From: an uncultured Mailhella sp.
Lineage (GTDB): Bacteria; Desulfobacterota; Desulfovibrionia; Desulfovibrionales; Desulfovibrionaceae
DNA: 58,741 bases
NCBI RefSeq assembly: GCF_944324615.1
Contig: NZ_CALUWY010000011.1
Location: 1-58,741, forward strand
Direction of reading: 5' to 3'
Shown here: positions 1-7,365 of the stretch, in pieces
How positions within the stretch are numbered: position 1 is the first letter of the stretch
How the letters are laid out: every line of letters starts with the position of its first letter
Program-made: the position numbers and the translations under genes
The notes under the pieces: model-generated
Seen by the model: only the letters and a program-made list of their open reading frames with translations
Told to the model about the DNA's origin: nothing
The model's database searches: none

Positions 1-90
1 CGTCGTCCCTTCCCCAGGTCCGGCATACCGGACGCGCATTTTTTTTGCAGGGCGGGGCGTTTGGGGGAGATGGGGGGGCGGAGCCTGTCT
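1..90. repeat. ~90 bp direct repeat, copy 1
   Basis: This stretch recurs at 382-470 with one G insertion/deletion and a few substitutions near its right end. Both copies contain an upstream run of T followed by GCAGGGCGGGG. Copy 1 starts at the window edge, so the repeat may extend further left. Confidence 0.8.
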
Positions 91-381
91 GTTTCCCTCC
101 GTTTTCCGGAGTCGGGCTTTTTTTGAGAAAAAACGGGAGGCGGGGAGCGCGGCCCTGTGTTCCCCTGCCGCACCCATGGAACAGAGCCGGGAAGCCGTTC
201 TGCGGAGGGTGCGGGATACCGCGCGGCCCCGGCGCAGGCCCTTATGCTGCGCGGAGCATGCAGACAGGGCACGGGAGCGGTGCAGAGTGCAGGAAGGGCG
301 GAGGCCTGCCCGGAGGCCCGGCAAAGAGGGCGCGATAGCGTATGCCGGGGCTCCATCAGTCAGGGAAGACTCAGGGGCGCC

Positions 382-470
382 CGTCGTCCCTTCCCCAGGT
401 CCGGCATACCGGACGCGCATTTTTTTTGCAGGGCGGGGCGTTTGGGGGAGATGGGGGGCGGAGTCTGTCG
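382..470. repeat. ~90 bp direct repeat, copy 2
   Basis: Second copy of the element at 1-90, offset by 381 bases. The homology ends after the GGGGGCGGAG segment. It contains no gene that I can recognise. Confidence 0.8.
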
Positions 471-1220
471 GATTTTTTCTTCTCTCTTATATAAGGATGG
501 GAACCGGGCTTCTGCAGGACTTTTTTCTGTGCCTGCATTTTTTCCGGCAGGGCCCCCCCACGGGCGGGAGCCTTCCGAACGCTGCTTCTGATGACCTGCG
601 CCTGTCCGGCCCCCAAGGATGCGGGGGCTTTTGTCTCCAGAGCCGTAAGCGGAAGCAGAAGAGGGATCCCACGGGGCGGGAGCCTTCGGCGGCCTGTTCC
701 GTCTGTGCCGGAAGCCGGTCCCAGGGCCGTAAAAACGTCAGGCCGGCGGTATACCGTTTTTTTCCGTGTCTTCCGGGCAAAAGGCGGGCCGTGCAGGGCG
801 CGGACGGCCGCGTTTTCCGGCAGAAAAGGGGGCGGAGCGGGGGAAAAGCAGGGGAAGGGGGATGCGGCCCTGTCCGCAGCGCGGGAAAAAGGCCTGCAAA
901 GGGGAAAAATACCGAGTCCTCGGCGTGCACGGCCCTGTGCGGCCGACAGAGAGGCGGATTTTTCCTCCCTGTTTCATAATAACGCGATAATATCCTGTAT
1001 CAGCATGAAAAAATATTGGTGATCCGCAAAGAATACGGGTATACCGATGCCGGTATTTTCAGAAAGGGGAAGGTAATTTCATGTATATGTTTATACGCAA
1101 AATAATTCAATAATTACAAAATAATAAAATCTAACATCTTTATAATTTACAATGCTCTTAGTAAAATATATAGGTTTATTGATAATAATGGAAAAACGGA
1201 ATGTTTTTGGGGGTGCTCTT

Positions 1221-1484
1221 ATGGTTCTGAGAGATTTTTCCTTCCTGGTTCAGGACGTGGTGATCAGTGCCCCGTGCGGCATTCAGATGCTTGCCCGTCA
1301 GGTGGGCAAGACCTATCCGGCCCTGATGCGGGAGGTGAATCCCTACGACAGGGGCGCGAAGCTGGGCGCGGATACGCTTTTGCGCATCATGGAAGTCAGC
1401 CGCGACGTGCGGCCTCTGGAATACATGGCGCGCCTCATGGGCATGCGCCTGGAACGGGCGCAGGGGAAGCCTTCCGGGGAATGA
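1221..1484 (+). CDS. Phage regulatory CII-like protein (paralog 1)
   Basis: A small (87 aa) cytoplasmic protein resembling the phage regulatory CII family (CP76 type), predicted DNA-binding regulators. It shares with the protein at 2321-2674 the blocks REVNPYD, GAKLGA and PLEYMA. An in-frame ATG lies upstream at 1152, but the start at 1221 is chosen because the protein then aligns end to end with its paralog, whose own start is fixed by a strong ribosome site. The upstream DNA is AT-rich. The NlpC/P60 lipoprotein gene on the other strand converges on it, with the two stop codons 1 base apart. Its target is unknown. No other phage gene is nearby, so it is more likely a domesticated regulator than part of a prophage. 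Confidence 0.75.
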   Translation: MVLRDFSFLVQDVVISAPCGIQMLARQVGKTYPALMREVNPYDRGAKLGADTLLRIMEVSRDVRPLEYMARLMGMRLERAQGKPSGE

Positions 1485-1485
1485 A

Positions 1486-1995
1486 TCAGCGCCGGGCCAC
1501 GCGGCGGGCCGTCACATAGTAGCGGTCCCAGTAGTTGACCTTCAGCGATTCGATGCGGACGCGGGCCCGGGGTTTGGGGCTGTGCACAAAGTTGCTCTGC
1601 CCGATGTAGATGCCGGTGTGGTAGCCGGAGCGGGGGATTTTGAAGACCACGATGTCGCCGGGGCGGAGATTGCTGCGCTTGATGCGCCTGCCTGCGGAGG
1701 CCTGATCGCGGCTGATGCGCGGCACGTCGATGCCGTTTCGGGCGCAGACCCAGTAGACGAGGCCCGAGCAGTCAAAACCCCGGGAAGGAGAGGAGCCGCC
1801 GGAAACATAGGGCCGCCCGAGCTGACTTTTGGCGGTGGCGGCAATGGCCGCGCCGCTGCCGGTGACTGCGCGGTTCTGAGTATAGGTCGGGCGATAGGTC
1901 TGCTTGCCGCAGCCCGTCGCAAGAGTGGCGACAGCCGCGCACAGAAACAGCAGGAAGAATCGCCGGAACAGGGAAAAGGCACGAATCGTCATCAT
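1486..1995 (-). CDS. NlpC/P60 family cell-wall peptidase, lipoprotein
   Basis: A predicted envelope-anchored cysteine peptidase that cuts peptide stems of peptidoglycan (169 aa). The N-terminus has a basic-hydrophobic signal sequence ending in a lipobox-like LATGC, with lipidated Cys29. The NlpC/P60 domain fills residues 50-165. The catalytic Cys76 is in FDCSGLV, His126 in YHTGIYIG, and the third polar residue is probably His138 in VHSP. All three catalytic positions appear intact. It ends head-to-head with the CII-like gene at 1221-1484. The length fits small Spr-like single-domain members of the family. The substrate bond cannot be read from sequence. Confidence 0.9.
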   Translation of the reverse strand: MMTIRAFSLFRRFFLLFLCAAVATLATGCGKQTYRPTYTQNRAVTGSGAAIAATAKSQLGRPYVSGGSSPSRGFDCSGLVYWVCARNGIDVPRISRDQASAGRRIKRSNLRPGDIVVFKIPRSGYHTGIYIGQSNFVHSPKPRARVRIESLKVNYWDRYYVTARRVARR

Positions 1996-2202
1996 GGCGT
2001 GGCAGACCCTCCGAAGGTGAAAGGGTATTCATCCCTTTTAAGCCATGCGAAAAAAAGTTGCAAGTCGGAATGCAATACGGATGATGAAGGCATAAGCGTG
2101 AATATATGCGTACTCTGGGGAACGGCGGAGTGAATTATTATTCCGCATTTTTTCTTTCTGTTTCTATAACATTGAAATGTATTATTTTTTATTGTGTTTT
2201 TC

Positions 2203-2254
2203 TTGACGGAAAGTATCAAACATGGAATACACTGATACCGGTGTTTTTGTATCA
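2203..2254 (+). promoter_or_regulatory. Promoter with GTATCA/TGATAC operator-like repeats
   Basis: A -35 TTGACG (2203-2208) and -10 AATACA (2226-2231) are separated by 17 bases. GTATCA occurs in the spacer (2213-2218). An inverted pair, TGATAC (2233-2238) and GTATCA (2249-2254), lies just downstream, and GTATCA appears again at the start of the coding sequence. The placement suggests repressor binding, perhaps autoregulation by the CII-like protein. Confidence 0.5.
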
Positions 2255-2320
2255 TTTCCTTAGGAAAGCGTCAGAGTGCTGAACAGACAGAAAGGTTTTT
2301 GGAACAGCAAGGAGGTTTTT

Positions 2321-2674
2321 ATGGTATCAGAGCTTTCCACACTTATTCATAATCTGGTTCTTGACAATCCCGTGCCTGCCAAAGATCTGGCAAAGGCCAT
2401 AGGCAAGCCGTACTCCACGCTTCTGCGTGAGGTGAATCCCTATGATACGGGTGCGAAGCTCGGCGCGGAAACGCTGTTGCAGATCATGTTGCAGACGGGC
2501 GATACCAAGCCGCTGGAATACATGGCGGGCAAGCTCGGCTATGCGCTGGTGTCGAGCAGAGCGGAAGCGCCGCATGTCACGCCCGGCGCATTCCAGGCGC
2601 AGCCTTCGGGCGGACAGATGGGCGTTTCCGTACTGGAAGGCGGTCAGAGCGGCGAGAGGGAACGCAGAATCTGA
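2321..2674 (+). CDS. Phage regulatory CII-like protein (paralog 2)
   Basis: A 117 aa protein of the same CII-like family as the one at 1221-1484. Residues 1-80 match it (YSTLLREVNPYD, GAKLGAETLLQIM, PLEYMA). It adds a flexible C-terminal tail of about 35 residues rich in Gly, Gln and Ser. The start at 2321 follows AAGGAGG at 2310-2316; an ATG at 2276 in the same frame lacks such a site. The promoter just upstream carries repeated GTATCA hexamers. The family is annotated as DNA-binding, but no target can be named. The paralogs probably arose by duplication and now flank the lipoprotein gene. Confidence 0.78.
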   Translation: MVSELSTLIHNLVLDNPVPAKDLAKAIGKPYSTLLREVNPYDTGAKLGAETLLQIMLQTGDTKPLEYMAGKLGYALVSSRAEAPHVTPGAFQAQPSGGQMGVSVLEGGQSGERERRI

Positions 2675-3174
2675 CGGGGCAAGCCTTCTCCGTCTTCCTT
2701 CAGGAAGGCCCGCCCTGGAAGCTTTTCTGCCCGCAGACGGAAACATCCGTGCGGACGCGGCGCGTTACGCGGTTTTTCCGGCTCTCTGCGAAAAACAGGG
2801 GGGGGCGCGTGGCCTGCTCAGGAGAGGCGCTCCGGGCACGCAGGTCTCACGGAGTGAGGCCGGGCGCCTGTACGCAGAAAAGAAGAGGGCGGGACAAGGT
2901 GTTGTGACGTATCCGACACCATGACCCGTGCCGGCGGCCTGCCGGCGCTTTCAGGGAAATGCTTTGAGCCGCGCCGGAGCGGTGCGAAGGGCGACTGGGG
3001 GTGAAGACGGATGAGATGCCGTTTCCGCCCCCTGTCCTTTTAAAGGGTTCTGCCTTCAGGGGCGGGCCGCTGTGCCGGGCGGGTCGTCTCAGGCATCGTT
3101 TTTCCGGCCCCGGCCGGAACAGCGCGGGAAAGGCGCGCCGCCCTCCGGGAAGCGGGGGCAGGCCCGGCCGGAAC
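2675..3174. other. Gene-free intergenic region
   Basis: About 500 bases of GC-rich DNA with no convincing gene, between the CII-like gene and the SRP RNA promoter. The frames present overlap on both strands and have no recognisable family features. Short GC-rich dyads (for example around 2930-2955) are unremarkable. Confidence 0.55.
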
Positions 3175-3203
3175 TTGACAAGGGGGGCCTTCCGGTATAG
3201 AGT
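3175..3203 (+). promoter_or_regulatory. Promoter of SRP RNA
   Basis: A consensus -35 TTGACA lies at 3175-3180. TATAGA follows at 3196-3201 (15 bp spacing), or TAGAGT at 3198-3203 (17 bp spacing). Transcription would begin a little before the SRP RNA helix. Confidence 0.6.
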
Positions 3204-3222
3204 CATTGTTCAGCAACGATTT

Positions 3223-3311
3223 CAGGGAACCGGACGGCGGTCGCGCCGCCAACCCCGCCAGGTCCGAAAGGAAGCAACGGTAACGGTTGTTGCCGGGTGT
3301 CCGGTTCCCAA
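3223..3311 (+). ncRNA. ffs: Signal recognition particle RNA (4.5S type)
   Basis: The small bacterial SRP RNA, which binds Ffh and targets nascent membrane proteins to FtsY and the translocon. The conserved apical domain is clear: CCAGGTCCGAAAGGAAGCAA on the 5' side (GGAA-type tetraloop context) and CCGGGTGTCCGG on the 3' side. The outer helix closes with GGGAACCGGA (from 3225) pairing with TCCGGTTCCC (to 3309). A consensus promoter precedes it and a strong terminator follows directly, so it is a stand-alone transcription unit. Exact ends are uncertain by several bases. Confidence 0.92.
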
Positions 3312-3344
3312 AAGGGCGCAGAGCTTTCTGCGCCCTTTTGTTTT
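3310..3344 (+). terminator. Rho-independent terminator of SRP RNA
   Basis: A 13 bp stem, AAAAGGGCGCAGA with TCTGCGCCCTTTT, around a GCTT loop, is followed by GTTTT. Confidence 0.9.
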
Positions 3345-3527
3345 ATCCGGATGCCGGGCAGGGGCCCCTGCGGCAGAAGGCGCGGGCCCCGTCGGCAGAC
3401 GTGGCCGGAAGGCGCTCTGCCCGGGAATTTGGGCCTGGCACGACGTGCCGGGGGGCGTTTCATGCCGCTTTTTCCGGGGTGCGGAAGCGCCTTCGGCAGA
3501 AAAATGAAAAAAGTGGTGGAAAAAGAC

Positions 3528-3554
3528 TTGCCAAAGCCCGGCGTTTTTTATAGA
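3528..3554 (+). promoter_or_regulatory. Candidate promoter of tRNA-Leu
   Basis: TTGCCA (3528-3533) and TATAGA (3549-3554) lie just upstream of the tRNA, with a 15 bp spacer. This is the same short spacing as one reading of the ffs promoter. Confidence 0.4.
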
Positions 3555-3565
3555 AGAACAGCTGT

Positions 3566-3650
3566 GCCCAGGTGGTGGAATTGGTAGACACACTATCTTG
3601 AGGTGGTAGCGCCGAATGGCGTGGGAGTTCGAGTCTCCCCCTGGGCACCA
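3566..3650 (+). tRNA. tRNA-Leu (anticodon GAG)
   Basis: An 85 nt class II tRNA with encoded CCA end. The acceptor GCCCAGG pairs with CCTGGGC, followed by discriminator A. The D-arm includes GGTAGACAC. The anticodon stem-loop CTATCTTGAGGTGGTAG places GAG in the loop, reading CTC/CTT leucine codons. A long variable arm, typical of tRNA-Leu, precedes the GGGAGTTCGAGTCTCCC T-arm. I saw no integrase or duplicated 3' end marking it as an attachment site. Confidence 0.95.
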
Positions 3651-4141
3651 GTCAGCAAGCAGGAGCAGCAGACGTAAGTCTGCGGCTCTTTTGCGTTAAT
3701 GCGCCTTTTGCGGAGCCGGGCACGGCCCGCATGTCCGGGAAGGGCGGCCGCTTCTCTGTCTGCTCCGGGCATCGCTTCCCTGCGGGGCGTGTCCCGGAGG
3801 CAAGGCCGGGCTGTTCCCCGGGCCGGGAGGCGCGCCGAAACGTGCCGGGCCGTTTTCCGGCCGTCAGGGGCGGTATGGGGCCGTGTTTTTTGCCGGAGAA
3901 AAGGCGGACCCGGCTCCGGGAAGGAACGTTCCGTGCGAGGGGACGTTTCCCGCCTTTTTCGCGCCTTGTTTTCCCCACCGCCTGTCCATGTTTTTCCGCC
4001 TTTCCCGTTCCGGGAGGGCGGCTTTTTTGTACCCGGAAGGGGGAGGCGCCCCGGGGACAAGCGCGCCCGGCGGCGGAAGCCGTTTTTTTACCCTGAAAAA
4101 AGTGCAATAAAACATATTGGAATTATTTGTGAAAATTATTA
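3651..4141. other. Gene-free intergenic region containing a repeated terminator
   Basis: About 490 bases without a credible gene, between tRNA-Leu and the sigma-54 promoter of the flavoenzyme operon. It carries the left copy of the 79-80 bp direct repeat (3970-4048). DNA from about 4090 onward is AT-rich, as expected upstream of a regulated promoter. Confidence 0.55.
3970..4048. repeat. 79 bp direct repeat with embedded hairpin, left copy
   Basis: Nearly identical to 14749-14828, with about four differences including T-run length. It contains a dyad, CCGCCTTTCCCG then CGGGAGGGCGG, followed by a T run, and so looks like a transcription terminator reading right. The two copies bracket the flavoenzyme-to-TRAP gene region. 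Confidence 0.85.
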
Positions 4142-4157
4142 TGGCACGCATTTTGCT
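4142..4157 (+). promoter_or_regulatory. Sigma-54 (-24/-12) promoter of the flavoenzyme operon
   Basis: TGGCACG (4142-4148), four bases, then TTGCT (4153-4157) matches the RpoN consensus TGGCACG-N4-TTGCW exactly. It lies 43 bases before the start codon at 4200. The sigma-54 activator gene at 9868-11253 is the natural candidate regulator. Confidence 0.8.
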
Positions 4158-4199
4158 TAAAGAAAAATGCCAGTTTCACAAGATGTCCGAGGTTGTTTT

Positions 4200-6101
4200 A
4201 TGCAGACGCTATTCACCCCTGTTTCCATCGGCGCGCTGACGTTGAAGAATCGTTTCATGATGTCGCCCATGGAAAACGGCATGGCCCATGTGGGGGGCAT
4301 GGTCAGCGACAGGCTGACGGAGTTTTTTGCCGAACGTGCGCGCCGGGGCGTGGCCCTCATCATGACCGGTTCCGTCGCCGTTTCCCCGGAAGGGGCGGGG
4401 CTTCCGGCGCAGATAGGCATTTATGACGACCGCTTCGTGCCCGGTCTGACCAGTCTCTGTGCAAGAATCCATGCCGAAGGCGGCCGCATAGGGGCGCAGC
4501 TGTATCATGCCGGCAGGCAGGCCACGGAGGCGACGACGGGCCTTTGCCCCGTGGCGCCCTCGGCGCTGCCCTGTCCTCTTCTCGGCAATCATCCCCGTGC
4601 GCTTGAGGCTTCCGAACTGCCGGATCTGGTGCGGAAGTTCGGCGATGGCGCGCGCCGCGCCGTAAAGGCGGGTTTCGATCTGCTGGAAGTGCACTTCGCC
4701 CACGGCTATCTGCTGGCGAGTTTTCTTTCCCCGCATTCCAACAGGCGCACCGACGAATACGGGGGCAGCCTCGAAAACCGCTGCCGTTTCCCCCTTGCCG
4801 TGCTCCGGGAGGTCATCCGGGCGGCGGAAGGCCGGGTACCCGTGACCATACGCATTTCCGTTTCCGAATTTCTTGAAGACGGACTCACGTTTGAGGAAGT
4901 GAAGAAGATATGCCTTCTGGCGCAGGAAGCGGGCGCGCAGGCGGTGAGCGTCACCGCAGGCTGCTATGAATCCATCCATACCAGCATTCAGCCCATGTTC
5001 GTGCCGCAGGGCTTTCTCATTCCCTATGCCGCAACGCTGAAGAAGCTGCTTTCCGTGCCCGTCATCGTGGCGGGCAGGCTCAACGACGCGGCGCTGCTGG
5101 AACGCTGCGTGGCCGAAGGTCTGGCCGACATGGTGGCCGTGGGGCGCGGCCTCATTGCCGATCCGGGCCTGGTGGAAAAAATACGCGACGGCAGGCCGGA
5201 GGATATCCGCTACTGCGTGGCCTGCAATCAGGGCTGCTGCGACGCTCTGTTCCGGGGGGAAAGCGTGGGCTGCATGCTCAACGCCCGGGCCTCCTTTGAG
5301 CGGGAACGCCGCATTCTGCCGGCAGAAGTGAAAAAGAACGTGGCCATCGTGGGCGCAGGCCCGGCAGGCATGGAGACCGCCCGCGTGGCCGCCATGCGCG
5401 GCCACAACGTCACGCTGTTTGAAAGGGGCGAGACGGGGGGCAAGCTTTCCCTCATCGCAGCTCCGCCGGAAAAGGACAGTTTTCTTCTGTTCTCTTCCTA
5501 TCTGAAGACGCAGCTCGACAAGGCCGGGGTGCGCATCATCCGGCGCGAGGTGCGTTCGCCCGAAGACATTGCCGAAGTCTCCCCCGACCATGTGGTCATC
5601 GCCACCGGCGCGCAGCAGACCATTCCGCCCATCCCCGGCGCGGATCTGCCGTGCGTGATGCCTGCTGAAGACGTGCTGGCAGGGCGGCGTTTCCCCGGGG
5701 CTTCCGCCGTCATCATCGGCGGGGGGCTCGTGGGGGTGGAGACCGCGCATTTTCTTGCCGCAAAAGGGGTGAAGGTGACCATTCTGGAAAAGCTCGACGC
5801 CGTGGCCCGCGAGGCGGGCGCCACCTGCGTGGAGCATATCCATGACATGCTGAAGAAGTACGCCGTCGATGTGCGGACCGGCGTGAACATCGAGTGCATC
5901 ACGAAGGAGGGCGTCCGCACGTCGGAAGCCTTCCATGCCGCGGAAGCCGTGGTCATTGCGGCAGGCTATGCTCCCCGCACGGGCCTTGCGGACGCCATGC
6001 GTCGGGCCTTCGGTCAGGTTTCCGTCATCGGTGATGCGCGCGGCAGTGCCAACGTGCTTCAGGCCGTGCACGACGGTTTCCTCTGCGCCTCGCAGCTGTA
6101 G
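4200..6101 (+). CDS. OYE-family FMN/FAD/4Fe-4S oxidoreductase (2,4-dienoyl-CoA reductase-like)
   Basis: A predicted cytoplasmic NAD(P)H-dependent ene-reductase of the Old Yellow Enzyme/2,4-dienoyl-CoA reductase/BaiCD-like group (633 aa, usual 630-680). The FMN-binding TIM barrel is at 1-330, with HAGRQ at 103-107 and the AHGYL...FLSP...YGGSLENR signature. A 4Fe-4S site follows (Cys339, Cys342, Cys346, Cys358). Next come an FAD dinucleotide fold near 380 (VGAGPAG) and an NAD(P) fold near 503 (IIGGGLVG). The start at 4200 is chosen over 4167 because a GAGG ribosome site precedes it and the family's N-terminus begins there. It is first gene after a sigma-54 promoter and probably cotranscribed through 9638. 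The substrate, presumably an unsaturated carbonyl acid, is unknown. Confidence 0.9.
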   Translation: MQTLFTPVSIGALTLKNRFMMSPMENGMAHVGGMVSDRLTEFFAERARRGVALIMTGSVAVSPEGAGLPAQIGIYDDRFVPGLTSLCARIHAEGGRIGAQLYHAGRQATEATTGLCPVAPSALPCPLLGNHPRALEASELPDLVRKFGDGARRAVKAGFDLLEVHFAHGYLLASFLSPHSNRRTDEYGGSLENRCRFPLAVLREVIRAAEGRVPVTIRISVSEFLEDGLTFEEVKKICLLAQEAGAQAVSVTAGCYESIHTSIQPMFVPQGFLIPYAATLKKLLSVPVIVAGRLNDAALLERCVAEGLADMVAVGRGLIADPGLVEKIRDGRPEDIRYCVACNQGCCDALFRGESVGCMLNARASFERERRILPAEVKKNVAIVGAGPAGMETARVAAMRGHNVTLFERGETGGKLSLIAAPPEKDSFLLFSSYLKTQLDKAGVRIIRREVRSPEDIAEVSPDHVVIATGAQQTIPPIPGADLPCVMPAEDVLAGRRFPGASAVIIGGGLVGVETAHFLAAKGVKVTILEKLDAVAREAGATCVEHIHDMLKKYAVDVRTGVNIECITKEGVRTSEAFHAAEAVVIAAGYAPRTGLADAMRRAFGQVSVIGDARGSANVLQAVHDGFLCASQL

Positions 6102-6297
6102 TTTCACAGTCTTTCCGCCGGGCCTCTTCCGGCCCGGCCGGCAGCGACGCCCCGGCTCCGGCCGTACCGCAGGGCGGGTCGTCGACGTGTTCTTTCATGA
6201 CGCCGGATGTGCCGTGCACGGTCCGTGCGTCGCCGGGCGCTTCGCGGCGAAGCCGCCCCAACCCTGCCCCGGCAGGTTTTCAACAAGGAGCTGTTCC

Positions 6298-7161
6298 ATG
6301 ATTATTGATTTCCGTGTGCGTCCTCCGTTCAAGAGCAATCTGAACCTCGCCATCTTCGGCCATGCCTGGGACAAGCCCGAACGCCCCGAGGAGGAAATGT
6401 TCAGCACCATGGGCCGCGAAGCCATTCCTTCCGCCGATCAGCATTCCGTGCCGCTGCTCATGGAGGAAATGGCGGAAGTGGGCGTGACAAAGGCCGTGCT
6501 CATGGGGCGTATCAGCGAAACGGGCGTATCCCACGGCGGTTCGGTGAATGCCGACTCCCTGGAACTGACGAAGATGTATCCCGATATCTTCCAGGCCTTT
6601 GTGGCCATTGAGCCGCGGGATCCCCATGCCGTGGAAACCATTGAGGAATATGTGGGCAGAAAGGGCTTCAAGGGCGTGTGCATCGACCCGAGCTTCAGCA
6701 CGCCCCCTCTGCATTCCGACGATGCCGAGATCGACCCCGTCTATCGGTACTGCGAAGAACACGGCATCATCGTTTCCATCATGCAGAGCGGCATTTATGT
6801 GCCGGACATGAGCTATGCCGATCCGCTGCGCATAGAACGTGTGGCCATACGCTTCCCGCGCCTGACCATCATCGTGCCCCATGCCTGCTGGCCCTTCATC
6901 GACGGGCTCATGGGCGTGGCCATGGTGCACCGGAACATTTACCTTCTGCCCGACTGCTACGCCTATCTTCCGGGCATGTGCGGCGTGGACAACATCGTGA
7001 ACGCAGGCAACCACATCCTCAAGTACCGCATGCTTTACGCCAGCAGCTACCCCGTGCGGGGCATAAAGCAGAGCTACGAACTGTGGACCCGGCTCGGCTT
7101 CACGGATGAGGCTCTGCGCCTGAACATGTACGAGAACGCCGCGCGGCTGCTGCAGCTTTAG
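6298..7161 (+). CDS. Amidohydrolase_2-like TIM-barrel protein lacking metal ligands
   Basis: A 287 aa protein with the overall pattern of the amidohydrolase-2 (aminocarboxymuconate decarboxylase-like) family. The start follows AAGGAG with good spacing. The metal-binding residues expected in this family are absent. The N-terminal HxH is replaced by R6-V-R8 in IDFRVRPP, the strand-5 histidine region reads SIMQSG, and the C-terminal Asp of G(S/T)DxP is replaced in YASSYP. One histidine remains in PHACWP. It therefore probably does not hydrolyse by the standard metal mechanism. It could be a metal-independent lyase, a binding protein, or an enzyme with a new active site. It sits between the flavoenzyme and MmgE/PrpD genes, so it presumably acts on the same substrate. 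Confidence 0.7.
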   Translation: MIIDFRVRPPFKSNLNLAIFGHAWDKPERPEEEMFSTMGREAIPSADQHSVPLLMEEMAEVGVTKAVLMGRISETGVSHGGSVNADSLELTKMYPDIFQAFVAIEPRDPHAVETIEEYVGRKGFKGVCIDPSFSTPPLHSDDAEIDPVYRYCEEHGIIVSIMQSGIYVPDMSYADPLRIERVAIRFPRLTIIVPHACWPFIDGLMGVAMVHRNIYLLPDCYAYLPGMCGVDNIVNAGNHILKYRMLYASSYPVRGIKQSYELWTRLGFTDEALRLNMYENAARLLQL

Positions 7162-7365
7162 ACTGCCGCACTGTCCGGCATGCCGGAGAGGCGCGGTGCG
7201 CACCCCGCGCCTTTTCTCCGGACGGCCATGGACTTTCCCGGCCATGGCCGTCCGGAGACCGGCGGCCGCAGGATAAAGGAAATCTAGCCAGGGGCGCGGC
7301 TTTCACGTTATCATCCGGTTTCGTGGGGGGCTTTTCCCCTGCGTTCCGCTCTTTGGAGAAAAGAC

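Larger units (their letters stand above)
1..1220. other. Gene-free region with direct repeats
   Basis: I see no credible gene here. Several long reading frames cross it on both strands, but they are rich in Arg, Gly and Pro, overlap each other and lack family motifs, as expected of chance frames in GC-rich DNA. The left part holds a direct repeat listed separately. From about 1070 the composition turns AT-rich and probably carries the promoter of the gene starting at 1221. A perfect 6 bp inverted repeat, ATACCG (1041-1046) and CGGTAT (1051-1056), lies just before the AT-rich part. Confidence 0.6.

Noticed and set aside
176..979. 267-codon frame in the left-edge region
   Set aside because: Arg/Gly/Pro-rich, overlaps other frames on both strands, spans one repeat copy and lacks a ribosome site or any motif.
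1221..2674. Prophage remnant
   Set aside because: Only CII-like regulators are present; there is no integrase, structural or lysis gene, and no duplicated tRNA end next to tRNA-Leu.
4209..6107. 632-codon minus-strand frame opposite the flavoenzyme
   Set aside because: His- and Arg-rich complement frame of a gene with intact OYE, Fe-S and FAD motifs; no family features of its own.
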